Source: Nitrospira sp.
GTDB taxonomy: Bacteria > Nitrospirota > Nitrospiria > Nitrospirales > Nitrospiraceae
DNA: 64,000 nucleotides
NCBI GenBank assembly: GCA_021323395.1
Contig: JAJONL010000001.1
Coordinates: 1-64,000, forward strand
Direction of reading: 5' to 3'
Within the stretch, counting starts at the first letter, position 1; each line of letters begins with the position of its first letter. The position numbers and the translations under genes are program-made. This document shows positions 35,764-44,079 of this stretch, piece by piece. The notes below the pieces were generated by a model that was given only the letters and a program-made list of their open reading frames with translations, did not search any database and had not been told where the DNA came from.

Positions 35764-36471
35764 CTACGACCAGCCGCCGCCCAGCCCGATTCGCACCATC
35801 ATCACGAGCCCCAGACCGATGCTGGCAAGACAAGCCAGTCCCTGCATCATCCTATAGGCTCTCGGCCCCACCGAGACCGAATAGACAACTGGCAGACTGA
35901 ACACAGCTCCGACACCGACCATCCCAAGGATCGACCCGGCGCCGAAGATCACGATATATCCGATCCCCTGACCAACCCCCGTTACCGTCGAAAGCACAAT
36001 CAACATGAGGGCCGCCGATCCCGCCAACCCGTGGGCCATGCCGATCAAGAGGGGGCGCAGCGATCCCTGGTACCAATGTCCATGGGCGTGGCCCGGTTGC
36101 AGGTGGTGACTGTGCAAATGCACATGCGGCCGTCCCTCATGGTCATGCGCATGAAGATGCCACTGCTCCCGATAGATCCGGCGCGCCAGCGCGAGGCCAA
36201 GGCCAACGAGCATCACTCCCACGAAAAATTCGAACGCCGACGCCAGCGATTCGGGAATCGTCAGGTTCAACACCAACAGCGCTACCCCCACGCACAGCAG
36301 CATGAGCGTGTGCCCGAGTCCCCAAAAAAATCCAATAGTGGTGGAGGCTTGCACCGTCGGTCGTTCTGCCAGGACCGTCGACAGCGCCGCGAGGTGATCC
36401 GCATCCAGGGCGTGACGGAGCCCCAGCACGAATCCAAGGCCCAAAATTGTCAGGGTATGGGGATCGAACAT
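35764..36471 (-). CDS. NicO/UreH-like nickel(cobalt) permease
   Basis: Membrane transporter of the nickel/cobalt family, 235 residues with about six membrane segments. The first helix has the family signature RHALDADHLAALS (His-x4-Asp-His, metal entry). A cytosolic loop (residues about 105-135) is rich in histidine (HLHAHDHEGRPHVHLHSHHLQPGHAHGH). I choose ATG 36471 with GGAG upstream; a TTG 12 bases earlier is an alternative. It follows moaA on the same strand by 60 bases. Which metal it carries is not shown; nickel for hydrogenase or urease is usual. Confidence 0.85.
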   Translation of the reverse strand: MFDPHTLTILGLGFVLGLRHALDADHLAALSTVLAERPTVQASTTIGFFWGLGHTLMLLCVGVALLVLNLTIPESLASAFEFFVGVMLVGLGLALARRIYREQWHLHAHDHEGRPHVHLHSHHLQPGHAHGHWYQGSLRPLLIGMAHGLAGSAALMLIVLSTVTGVGQGIGYIVIFGAGSILGMVGVGAVFSLPVVYSVSVGPRAYRMMQGLACLASIGLGLVMMVRIGLGGGWS

Positions 36472-36531
36472 CCACTGCTCCAAGAATGGTGCGTCGACTG
36501 ATCCGTCAGCAGGAGCAGCAGGAACTGACGG

Positions 36532-37596
36532 TCATCCCCCTCGCGCATGCATTTCCAAGTGGGGATCTTCACGGAGGCGGTTGATCTCAATGAGCCGTTG
36601 TTCCCGCAGTCCCAACACTTCTAAGGCTTTTCGTTCTTCGGCTCCCCGATCAGCACGCCCTTGCCAGGCCTCGATGATGAGAGCCTTCAATTCGTCGCGT
36701 GAACGGCCAGCCCGTAGCGGCGCCCGCAGGTCGAGACCGTCCTTGGCATAGAGGCAGAGATACCACATCCCATCTGCCGTAAGCCGACTGCGATCACAGG
36801 ACCGGCAGAACGGCGTGGTGGTCGAAGGAATAATGCCGAACCTGGTGCCGTCCGGTAAGACAAACCGTTCAGCCGGAGCCACCGAGTTCTCGATGATCGG
36901 CTTCACCCCGCCATAATGACGACCGATCTGATCCAGCATCTCAGCTCGCGACAGCACTTTTCCCATAGACCAGTCCGTGGCACCGCCGACATCCATGTAT
37001 TCAATGAATCTCACCTCACCGCCGACGGTCTTCCCGTACTCGAGAAGATCGATAAGTTCGTCATCGTTGTAGCCTTTCATGACGACCGTATCGAATTTCA
37101 AGGACGGAAATCCGGCTTGCACGACGGCCTTGATGCCGTCGAACACTTGGTGGTGTAAATCGCGCTTCGTCAAGGCGCGGAACCGGTCGGCGCGCAACGT
37201 ATCCAGACTGATCGTCACGCGATTCAACCCCGCAAACGACAGATCGGCGGCCTGGTCCGCCATGAGCACGCCGTTGCTGGTCAGGGCGATTTCGGTGATC
37301 CGGCGATTCTCGGAGAGTTGTCGGACAAACCGCGGCAGATCCCGACGCAGCAGCGGCTCTCCGCCCGTCAACCGCACCTTGTCGACACCCAACTCGGTAA
37401 AGACCGCCGTCAGTTCGGCCATCTCTTCGAAGGTCAGAATGGTGTCGCGCGGCAACCACGCATACTCATCTTCGGGCATGCAGTACTTGCACCGAAGGTT
37501 GCAGCGGTCCGTGACGGAGAGACGCAGGCTGCGGAGGGGACGCCCCAACCGGTCATGGATCGTGGGAGCGGGGGTATCGAGCGTGGTGTGATCCAT
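36532..37596 (-). CDS. moaA: GTP 3',8-cyclase MoaA
   Basis: Radical-SAM enzyme that turns GTP into the cyclic intermediate of molybdenum cofactor synthesis. 354 residues. N-terminal cluster motif DRCNLRCKYCMPE, then RLTGGEPLLRRDL and SLDTLRADRF; C-terminal cluster cysteines in PFCRSCDRSRLTADGMWYLCLYA. The protein ends in Gly-Gly as in active MoaA. Part of a same-strand group moaC-moaD-moaE-moaA-nickel permease. The cofactor supports molybdoenzymes such as nitrate/nitrite oxidoreductases. Confidence 0.96.
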   Translation of the reverse strand: MDHTTLDTPAPTIHDRLGRPLRSLRLSVTDRCNLRCKYCMPEDEYAWLPRDTILTFEEMAELTAVFTELGVDKVRLTGGEPLLRRDLPRFVRQLSENRRITEIALTSNGVLMADQAADLSFAGLNRVTISLDTLRADRFRALTKRDLHHQVFDGIKAVVQAGFPSLKFDTVVMKGYNDDELIDLLEYGKTVGGEVRFIEYMDVGGATDWSMGKVLSRAEMLDQIGRHYGGVKPIIENSVAPAERFVLPDGTRFGIIPSTTTPFCRSCDRSRLTADGMWYLCLYAKDGLDLRAPLRAGRSRDELKALIIEAWQGRADRGAEERKALEVLGLREQRLIEINRLREDPHLEMHARGG

Positions 37597-37648
37597 ACTG
37601 ATTCGAAGGCTCCTGCCTCCTACTCCCTACTACTCACCCCTTGGGGGG

Positions 37649-38122
37649 CTATGGGTGCTCCTCGACCCACACCTCCCCTTCGGGAGTATGTTCGAGTTTC
37701 CAAATCGGGGTGATTTGCTTCAGTTCGTCGATGGCCCACTTGCAGGCCTGAAAGGCCTCAGCCCGATGCTCGGCGCCGGCGATGATCAAGACGATGTTCT
37801 CTCCGATGCCGATCGCTCCATACCGGTGCAAGACGAGCATTTCGATCACATCGAAGTCCTTGAGCGCGCGCTCACGAATTTCGCGCAACTTCTTCTGCGC
37901 CATGCCCTCGTAATGCTCGAAGGTAATGCCGTCCACGTCCTTCCCCTTGGAGCGGTCGCGGGCCGTGCCCAGAAACATGGCAATCCCACCGATCCGTTTG
38001 GAACGCGCGCGTACCCGGCGCAGCTCTTCGTCGATCGAGAAATCTTCCCGTTGCACCCGGACCAGCATCGCCTCATCGTCGGTGGCGGGTTGGTCCGCTT
38101 TGGTGACCTGTTCGAGACTCAT
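37649..38122 (-). CDS. moaE: Molybdopterin synthase catalytic subunit MoaE
   Basis: Large subunit of molybdopterin synthase, which transfers sulfur from MoaD to precursor Z. 157 residues from ATG 38122 (GAGGGA upstream); the frame is open to 38167. Motifs: FLGTARDRSKGKDV, FEHYEGMAQKKL, VLHRYGAIGIGE, HRAEAFQACKWAIDELKQITPIWKLE. This last block contains the catalytic lysines. It lies 52 bases before moaA, separated from moaD by element R3. Confidence 0.95.
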   Translation of the reverse strand: MSLEQVTKADQPATDDEAMLVRVQREDFSIDEELRRVRARSKRIGGIAMFLGTARDRSKGKDVDGITFEHYEGMAQKKLREIRERALKDFDVIEMLVLHRYGAIGIGENIVLIIAGAEHRAEAFQACKWAIDELKQITPIWKLEHTPEGEVWVEEHP

Positions 38123-38173
38123 GTGTCGTCCCTCTTCCACTTCAGATTCTGTGGCACACTTTTCCATCCCGAA

Positions 38174-38289
38174 GGATGTTCAAACAGCCTGTTCCGCAAG
38201 GCCGCAGCAAGCGGAGGCGAGTCGTACGGTTTAGTACGTCGAGCTTCTAAGTGCAGCGAGAACGCCGCTGGCAGATTTTTTCAACATCC
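38174..38289. repeat. Dispersed repeat R3 (GGATGTT-ended)
   Basis: Non-coding element of 116 bases between moaD and moaE. Terminal inverted repeats GGATGTTCAAACA (left) and, on the other strand, GGATGTTGAAAAAA (right). The inner core reads GAGGCGAGTCGTACGG and TAGTACGTCGAGC. Its right end overlaps the last nine bases of moaD. Confidence 0.72.
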
Positions 38290-38544
38290 TTCACTTCCGC
38301 CCGCAAACGGAGGCAAGAGGGCAATCTCATCCCCATCTTTGACTTCAAGATCTTCGTGCGCAATGTCCTGATTGACCGACAGGAGCACCTTTTTTTTCTG
38401 CAGTAATTCGCCAATCTTCGGATAGGCCGCTTCTATCACGGCGACCAGATCCCTCACTCGCTTCCCATCGTGAAGCGCCAAGGACAAAGTTCCCTGATTC
38501 CCCGCCAACATCTTCGTCATGCCGAAGAGTCGCACCGTTACCAT
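38281..38544 (-). CDS. moaD: Molybdopterin synthase sulfur carrier subunit MoaD
   Basis: Ubiquitin-like sulfur carrier, 87 residues from ATG 38544. The fold is seen in VTVRLFGMTKMLAG, RDLVAVIEAAYPKIGELL, VLLSVNQDIAHEDLEVKDGDEIALLPPFAGG. In MoaD the C-terminal Gly-Gly is the reactive end. Here it is followed by Ser-Glu-Gly-Cys, and the last two codons plus the stop come from repeat R3. The protein would need trimming, or is impaired, unless another MoaD exists. Located between moaC and moaE. Confidence 0.9.
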   Translation of the reverse strand: MVTVRLFGMTKMLAGNQGTLSLALHDGKRVRDLVAVIEAAYPKIGELLQKKKVLLSVNQDIAHEDLEVKDGDEIALLPPFAGGSEGC

Positions 38545-38591
38545 GTCAGCACTCCGCCTTCTTTCGCCGCATGCCACCCCTCATGATCGTC

Positions 38592-39086
38592 TTAGGCCGG
38601 TCGCACATAGGCGCCGGATTTTCCGCCCGATTTCGAGAGGAGGCAGATGTCGCCGAAGCTCATGCCACGATCCACTGCCTTGCACATATCGTAGATGGTC
38701 AATGCGGCCATCGAGGCGGCCGTCATGGCTTCCATTTCCACGCCGGTTGGCCCGGTGGTCTTGGCAGTCGCCGTAATCGTGATGGAGCAGCGTCCCTCGC
38801 GATCCAATTGAGACGTTTCCTTGAATGAAATATCGACGCTGGTCAGTAGGAGAGGATGGCACATAGGGATGAGGTCCGGCGTCTTCTTCGCCCCCATAAT
38901 GCCTGCCACCTGGGCCACCGCCAGGACATCCCCCTTGGCGATTTTGCCATGTTGAATCTTTTCGAGGGTATCGGGTTGAAGAAATACAATAGCTTGCGCG
39001 GTCGCAAGACGTTCGGTTGAGGCTTTCGCCCCGACATCAACCATCCGTGCCAGCCCCGACTCGTTGAAATGCGTAAACTCGGCCAT
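38592..39086 (-). CDS. moaC: Cyclic pyranopterin monophosphate synthase MoaC
   Basis: Second enzyme of molybdenum-cofactor synthesis, partner of MoaA. 164 residues, full length. Motifs: [78 protein letters not shown]. First gene of the moaC-moaD-moaE-moaA group. Confidence 0.96.
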   Translation of the reverse strand: MAEFTHFNESGLARMVDVGAKASTERLATAQAIVFLQPDTLEKIQHGKIAKGDVLAVAQVAGIMGAKKTPDLIPMCHPLLLTSVDISFKETSQLDREGRCSITITATAKTTGPTGVEMEAMTAASMAALTIYDMCKAVDRGMSFGDICLLSKSGGKSGAYVRPA

Positions 39087-39409
39087 TCCCTATGCCAAAT
39101 CAGTTGGTTGTCGTGGTCTGAATCGCCGAATTATAGAAGCCGATGAAAAGGGGAGTCAAGCTATGCAGGGGGTGTCACCGCCACCGCCCTCAGTTCTCAC
39201 GGAACGATCCGTTAGAGGGCCGGCAAACAGGACAACCGGCACAGTGATCAAGTGCATTATGGACAGCAACCGAGTATCCTATCGGCCGAGGTTTTCACCA
39301 TCATGATCTGCACCGACTCAATCCTCTGCCAAAGCCATAATCCACAAAAGGTCGGCTGAAGGCATTGTAGGCCGCTCAACATGCAAAGCAATCGTCAAAA
39401 GGAGAGACT
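39087..39409. other. Intergenic stretch upstream of the small ORF
   Basis: About 320 bases between the divergent moaC and the small plus-strand gene. No recognisable gene or repeat; presumably holds the moaC promoter on the minus strand. The minus-strand frame 39318-39626 has no family and overlaps the small gene. Confidence 0.4.
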
Positions 39410-39559
39410 GTGAAACAGGGCTATCGGTTGATTGTGGTGGATAAAGACGGGGTGCTGGTCTCGGAATTCCAACTGAGGGAGAGCGACTTGGCTGACCCCG
39501 CGGCGTTTGTCGGGGCGCTCCGGCAATCGATCGAGAACATCGAAGATGAAGAGCCCTAG
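39410..39559 (+). CDS. Small 49-residue protein of unknown function
   Basis: GTG 39410 preceded by AAAAGGAGAGACT, a strong ribosome-binding site, to TAG 39557-39559. The peptide begins MKQGYRLIVVDKDGVLVSEF and ends in an acidic tail (IENIEDEEP). No family recognised. It lies 158 bases before the caspase-like gene on the same strand. The sequence is balanced in composition and looks like a real small protein. Confidence 0.6.
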   Translation: MKQGYRLIVVDKDGVLVSEFQLRESDLADPAAFVGALRQSIENIEDEEP

Positions 39560-39717
39560 ACGATCTTGCCGCAGGTGATGCGCCTACGGTTTCTCTGTGC
39601 CTCAGGTGTGAAATACCCGCATTCACGTCTCCTTTTCATTGACAGAGTTCCTCTTCAAGAATACCGTGTCCTCTCGACTCAGGATCGTGAATGCGTCGTC
39701 CGCGCAAGGAGGTACGT

Positions 39718-40629
39718 ATGGCAAAAACCAGTCCATCATCGTTCCGCAAGGCGAAAGCCCTATCGTTGCACATCGGCCTGAACGCGGTGAGTCCTGCCGC
39801 ATACGGTGGCTGGGATGGTCCGCTCGCGGCCTGTGAGTTCGATGCGAAAGATATGGCGGCCATCGCCAAATCGCGCGGCATGAAACCCACCCTCCTGCTG
39901 ACTCAGAAAGGGACACGCGCCCGCGTCCTGTCCGCGATGCGCAACGCGGCTAAACGCCTGGTAAAGGGCGACCTCTTTTTCCTCACCTATTCAGGCCACG
40001 GCGGCCAGGTACCAGATGTCACGGGGGAGGAGATAGACAAGAAAGATGAGACCTGGTGCCTTTACGACGGCCAGCTCATCGACGACGAGTTGTACTTTGA
40101 ATTGAGTCGCTTCGCCGGCGGTGTGCGCATTCTGGTGCTTTCAGACAGTTGTCACAGCGGTACCGTCACCCGTGCCATACCTCCGCAACCTGACGTCAAT
40201 TGGTCCACTGGACGCTCCAAAATGATGCCGCTTGCCGTGGGGATCCGCACCTATCGTGAACACCAGGCCTTTTACGACAGTCTGCAACGAGGTGTGGCTC
40301 AAGCCGCGGGGAAGTCATCCCCGGCGGATCCGGACAGCATACTCGCCCATCTTGTCGTCAGCACGCGGCTGACCGCGATCGCAAAACGTTTCAAGGCGGC
40401 GGTGATACTGATTTCAGGATGTCAGGACAATCAGACATCCCTGGACGGCGACCAGAACGGCGCGTTCACGGAACAGTTGTTGAAGATCTGGAATCACGGT
40501 ACCTACCGCGGGAATTACGCAAAGTTTCATGCCGCCATCAAGGCTGGTCTCCCGGCCGGCCAGACGCCCAATTTATTCACGCTCGGGGCCGCGGCCCGTT
40601 TTGCCCAGCAGCAGCCCTTCAATGTGTAA
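39718..40629 (+). CDS. Caspase-family (peptidase C14) protein
   Basis: 303-residue protein of the bacterial metacaspase/caspase group (peptidase C14). ATG 39718 follows a strong AAGGAGG site; the frame is open a little upstream. It opens [22 protein letters not shown], then [15 protein letters not shown] with the catalytic His94, then [15 protein letters not shown] with the catalytic Cys145, so the dyad is intact. No repeat, receptor or effector domain is fused. In metacaspases Arg/Lys specificity is usual; here substrate is unknown. No operon partner other than the small ORF upstream is obvious. Confidence 0.87.
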   Translation: MAKTSPSSFRKAKALSLHIGLNAVSPAAYGGWDGPLAACEFDAKDMAAIAKSRGMKPTLLLTQKGTRARVLSAMRNAAKRLVKGDLFFLTYSGHGGQVPDVTGEEIDKKDETWCLYDGQLIDDELYFELSRFAGGVRILVLSDSCHSGTVTRAIPPQPDVNWSTGRSKMMPLAVGIRTYREHQAFYDSLQRGVAQAAGKSSPADPDSILAHLVVSTRLTAIAKRFKAAVILISGCQDNQTSLDGDQNGAFTEQLLKIWNHGTYRGNYAKFHAAIKAGLPAGQTPNLFTLGAAARFAQQQPFNV

Positions 40630-40838
40630 GCGGCCCAGCAAGCGGCCGGACAGTCCAGGCTGTCGCGCTTCATGAACACCCACAGGGGGCTGCAGGACGC
40701 TTCCCATGCTGCGGAACACCTTTCACCTGCCCTGCTTGGTATGCAGAGATCTCGATGGTCGAGGCTGTCGCTTCCATTAAAGACGAGGTTCTCGATACTT
40801 CGAGGCCAGGATTGTGCAATAACTGCGAGGAGATGGTC

Positions 40839-41357
40839 ATGATCGGAAAACTCTTTGTTGGCCTCATGACCAGCGTGTGCCTGCTCATGCTGGTTCTCAC
40901 CGTGAGTGCGGCGGATCTGACCGGCGGGTGGAAGGGAACATTGATCGGCGCGGACGGCAGTCAGGCTGAGGTTCAAATTGATTTCAGTCCGCAGGGCTTT
41001 CCGCTGTATGCCTATACCAACAACAGGGGCATCGCTCGACAGGTCGAATTGTCACACGTCGGGCAAACAGTAGAATACGTACCGCCTGGAGGCGGCGTGC
41101 AACGGATGGTGGTGAAGACGTTCGAAAAAGCACCGGGCCGACTGGCAGTGGGAATTGTCGGCTCCTTCGAACGGGCGAGCCAAGGATACATGGATCAGCG
41201 ACAGGAGGTGGCCCTCTTTGAATATAACCTCGCTCCAGCTGGATTACACATGCGGGTCACGACCAAGTCGACCGCGCACTTCGGCGATAAAGACATGATC
41301 GTGGGAGGGGATCCTGATTCAATCGTTGCCGAGGGACTGTTGCAGAAGCTGCGTTGA
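40839..41357 (+). CDS. Secreted hypothetical protein, lipocalin-like
   Basis: 172 residues. Start ATG 40839 with GAGGAG upstream. Signal peptide residues 1-24 (GLMTSVCLLMLVLTVSAAD). The mature part begins LTGGWKGTLIGADGSQAEVQIDF and is all beta, with repeated Val/Gly strands, similar to small lipocalin-like or intermembrane proteins, but I see no diagnostic motif. It stands alone, about 210 bases after the caspase-like gene. Confidence 0.7.
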   Translation: MIGKLFVGLMTSVCLLMLVLTVSAADLTGGWKGTLIGADGSQAEVQIDFSPQGFPLYAYTNNRGIARQVELSHVGQTVEYVPPGGGVQRMVVKTFEKAPGRLAVGIVGSFERASQGYMDQRQEVALFEYNLAPAGLHMRVTTKSTAHFGDKDMIVGGDPDSIVAEGLLQKLR

Positions 41358-41527
41358 CGGCGGTCAGCCAGTCCACCGGCCGCCAGGCATCTCATCCGCA
41401 TCCATGATCACTCAGCGCATTCGTGCCGGCCGGCACTGATACACCACGCCACCGCCTGCCTACGGTGCGGTCGACCCTGCAGTTCACTCGTCTACACAGG
41501 GGATAGTCGACGTGCAGGGCCTCCGGT

Positions 41528-41626
41528 TCAACGGCCCTTCTTCGCGCTCTTCTCCGCCCGCTTTTCCATCATGGTCTTCGCCGGCTTCTTCTTGGTGGTT
41601 TTCTTCTGTTGCATGCCCTTGGCCAT
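41528..41626 (-). CDS. Lysine-rich 32-residue basic protein
   Basis: ATG 41626 with AGGAGG six bases upstream, stop TGA at 41530-41528. The peptide starts MAKGMQQKKTTKKKPAKT and is about 40 percent lysine or arginine. This small basic composition resembles tiny DNA- or ribosome-binding peptides, but no family is recognised. A longer frame on the same strand (41484-42059) is in another reading phase and is not coding. Confidence 0.55.
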   Translation of the reverse strand: MAKGMQQKKTTKKKPAKTMMEKRAEKSAKKGR

Positions 41627-41897
41627 ACCTGCCTCCTGTGATGAATGATTGAATAGCAAACACAGACCGTTCGCATACTCGTTGCCCTTCGTTCATACAC
41701 GCAATCGTGCGCAATTGGAATAGGAAACGAGACCACCCGCGTCTCTTTTGTACGGAGCGAACGGCTCTTATAGATTCCGAGGCAGTGCTGACGCGGATGG
41801 TTGACGAACAGCTTGATCGTGAGCGATGCGCGAAATCTATCTTTTCTATTCCAATGCTCCAGCCTGACCTACAATGCCTGCTGAAGCCAATACGTCG

Positions 41898-42074
41898 TAG
41901 CCCGAATTGTTCGTGAATGCCGTTGCGAAGCGTTCGAGCCCGAAGCCCGCCGGGGCTTCTCGCAACTGAGGGCGACGCAGGCGTACGGCAGCCCGTCGAG
42001 GAAGCCAACGAGACAAGCTCCGCCGGGCGAGACGATCGGACGACGTAGTAGCTGTTCATGAATAATCCGGGTTA
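41898..42074. repeat. Dispersed repeat R4 with TAGCCCG-type ends
   Basis: Non-coding element of about 177 bases. Ends are imperfect inverted repeats: TAGCCCGAATTGTTCGTGAA at the left and, on the other strand, TAACCCGGATTATTCATGAA at the right, the same terminal type as R1. The inner core GCGTACGG...CCGTCGAGG is diverged. It ends 19 bases before the downstream start. Confidence 0.68.
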
Positions 42075-42092
42075 GAGCAGGAGATGCCCGCC

Positions 42093-42626
42093 ATGTTCCG
42101 GTCAGCGCGAGTATTCACTCCCAAAAACCGTCGCACTTCCCTTCAGATGACTCCCTTGCGGCCTTCAGGTCAGACGAGGGAAGATCGCCTGCGCGTCCTC
42201 CGACACCAGTGGGCAGATTTCCTCGTCCTCCCGACATGCCTGATCGTCCTCGCGCTCTATGAGTGGTGGAGGTGGCTCTTCTCCATTCCGGCAAATCCGC
42301 TCCTGCTGACCATTGTAGCGGGGGTGGCTCTGTCGCAGACGTGGGCGCGGCGGAAGGCGCACAGGGCGGAGATGAACCACCTTCAACTCGACAAGACCCC
42401 GTGCACGGCCAGGCAACTCATCGAGTTGTTACACTCCGAGGTACAACAACTATGTCAGAACCTCGTGAAACGAGCTTCAGCTCAAACGATACCGATGTTA
42501 GATCTACGGGTATGGCAATCTTTCAAACGCATATGTGATGCCGGGCTCAGCCTGTCGTTTGCTAAAAATCTCCTTGCAGCCCTGTTGTCAGAATTGAAGC
42601 GGCATGCGCCTTGGCCGAACCGTTGA
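42093..42626 (+). CDS. Hypothetical protein with one membrane segment pair
   Basis: 177 residues from ATG 42093, nine bases after AGGAG; the ATG at 42084 is too near the site. A hydrophobic hairpin lies at about residues 47-80 (FLVLPTCLIVLALYEWWRWLF, PLLLTIVAGVALS), followed by a helical, charged C-terminal half with many leucines and the cysteines Cys104 and Cys121. No family recognised. It is bounded by repeat R4 and the hairpin repeat B, in a gene-poor area. Confidence 0.55.
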   Translation: MFRSARVFTPKNRRTSLQMTPLRPSGQTREDRLRVLRHQWADFLVLPTCLIVLALYEWWRWLFSIPANPLLLTIVAGVALSQTWARRKAHRAEMNHLQLDKTPCTARQLIELLHSEVQQLCQNLVKRASAQTIPMLDLRVWQSFKRICDAGLSLSFAKNLLAALLSELKRHAPWPNR

Positions 42627-42824
42627 TTCTTGCCTGGTCAGACTCACGTATTTTCAGCAGGTCCTGCTCTGATTGATTCTGCCGCACTCTCCACGCCGTT
42701 CAACCGTATCCTATCACTCAGAAGTCTCCCGCCTAGCACCAACAGGCGTCATGGCACCATTCTGTGATTCCCTCTGCTCCGGACCATTGCTCCCCAAAGG
42801 TTGACCTTGTCACGTTCCCCGCAC

Positions 42825-43091
42825 CTTCTTACCCGCCCAACCCTCGGGCACGCCGGACGTGCCATTCACCCAGGCGAGGTCTTATGCGACCGCCATTGCG
42901 CGAAGTGCGTAACGGGTGGAGTGCCAAAGTCACATATGCCTGATTCCTTTCCCGGCAGGGTTGTCACCCGCTGCTCCCCTGCCTATTCACATCAACGAAG
43001 GTGGCCCATTGATCTCCCCTTGCGCGCGTCCAAGGAGGGCCTTCTGAGACCGCGCGTTGCGCGAGCACCGGAGATCAATGGGCCACCTTCG
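42825..43091. repeat. Long hairpin repeat, copy B (with a degraded half-copy)
   Basis: Occupies most of the 514-base gap before the FolB fusion gene. Perfect 22-base arms at 42996-43017 and 43070-43091 enclose 52 bases. The inner right segment 43041-43067 (27 bases) matches copy A near 11.8 kb at 26 positions and contains CGCGC-GTT-GCGCG (43051-43063). A second, degraded copy of the inner region lies just to the left: CACCTTCTTACCC (42832-42844) and CCCAGGCGAGG (42869-42879), also matching copy A, with a diverged tail at 42881-42907. The arms differ in sequence from those of copy A. No ORF of substance. Confidence 0.75.
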
Positions 43092-43140
43092 CTCTCCCCC
43101 TTGCTTGACAGTCCGAAAGGCCATCCACGACAATGCCGCC

Positions 43141-44079
43141 ATGGCCGAGCGCATCATCATTGAACGTCTGGAGTTCTACGGCCACTGTGGCGTCACGGAG
43201 GACGAACGTCGAAAGGCGCAGCTCATCGCTGTAGACCTCGAACTGGAGGCCTCCGTTGCATCCGCGGCCCTGTCCGATCGACTTGACGAGACGATCGACT
43301 ATGCTCAGGTGGCCGACCGACTGGTGGCCCTCGGAGCCTCCCTGGATTGCAAGCTTTTGGAAGCCATGGCTGAGCAACTGATCGGGCTGGTGTTTGCGGA
43401 ATTCCCCGTAGACCGCATACGTATATGGATCCGTAAGCTCCATGCCCCCCTCGCGATGGTGGCTGGATCGGTCGGCGTCCGATTCGAACGAACTCGTGCC
43501 GCGCACCATGCGCGTCGAGAAGGACCTATGCCGGCTCCCTTTCTAGTGCAGCAACTCGACAGGCTTCCAAAGGGCCGGGTGCTCGATGTGGCCGCCGGCC
43601 GTGGTCGGCACGCGCTCCATCTCTTATCCCACGGCATGCTGGTTGACGCTCTTGATCGAGACAAGGAGGCGCTCGCCGCGTTGGAGGCGACCGCACAAGC
43701 CCGTCATGTCACGGGTCTTACCACACGGGTGCTCGATTTAGAACAAGATCCGGACCGGCCGCCCAGCTTGGGAGAAGCCTGTTATGACGTCATCCTAGTG
43801 TTCTTCTATTTGCATCGCCCCTTGTTCCCCTCGCTGATGGAGGCCTTGAAACCAAATGGAGTCCTGCTGTACGAAACCTTCACCATCGACAACTATTTCC
43901 GCCGCGAGCACCCTCGCCGTTGGGAATTCTGCCTGGCCCATAATGAACTACTCCGCCTGACCTCTCCTTTGCGGGTTCTCCATTACGATGAAGGGGAACA
44001 TAATGGAGGCCATGGCACCGGACCGTCCTATACCGCGCGACTGGTTGCGCAGAAAGCGGGGCCTGAGACACCGCCATGA
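43141..44079 (+). CDS. FolB (dihydroneopterin aldolase) fused to a SAM methyltransferase
   Basis: 312 residues, start ATG 43141. Residues 1-118 are FolB-like: IIIERLEFYGHCGVTEDERRKAQLIAVDLEL, TIDYAQVADRL, LLEAMAEQLIGLVF, and RIWIRKLHAP with the lysine that matters in DHNA. Residues about 130-312 are a TehB-like class I methyltransferase: GRVLDVAAGRGRHALHLLSHG (SAM motif), VDALDRDKEAL, YDVILVFFYLHRPLF, LKPNGVLLYETFT. The link is in frame with no break. FolB acts in tetrahydrofolate synthesis; the joined methyltransferase has no established role there. The stop overlaps the next gene by four bases. Other folate enzymes: FolC at 33 kb. Confidence 0.85.
   Translation: MAERIIIERLEFYGHCGVTEDERRKAQLIAVDLELEASVASAALSDRLDETIDYAQVADRLVALGASLDCKLLEAMAEQLIGLVFAEFPVDRIRIWIRKLHAPLAMVAGSVGVRFERTRAAHHARREGPMPAPFLVQQLDRLPKGRVLDVAAGRGRHALHLLSHGMLVDALDRDKEALAALEATAQARHVTGLTTRVLDLEQDPDRPPSLGEACYDVILVFFYLHRPLFPSLMEALKPNGVLLYETFTIDNYFRREHPRRWEFCLAHNELLRLTSPLRVLHYDEGEHNGGHGTGPSYTARLVAQKAGPETPP

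Noticed and set aside
39318-39626. 102-codon minus-strand ORF
   Set aside because: Overlaps the better supported 49-residue gene; Arg/Ser/Pro-rich composition typical of a shadow frame.
41484-42059. 191-codon minus-strand ORF
   Set aside because: Crosses repeat R4 and the lysine-rich small ORF in another phase; no family or start signal.
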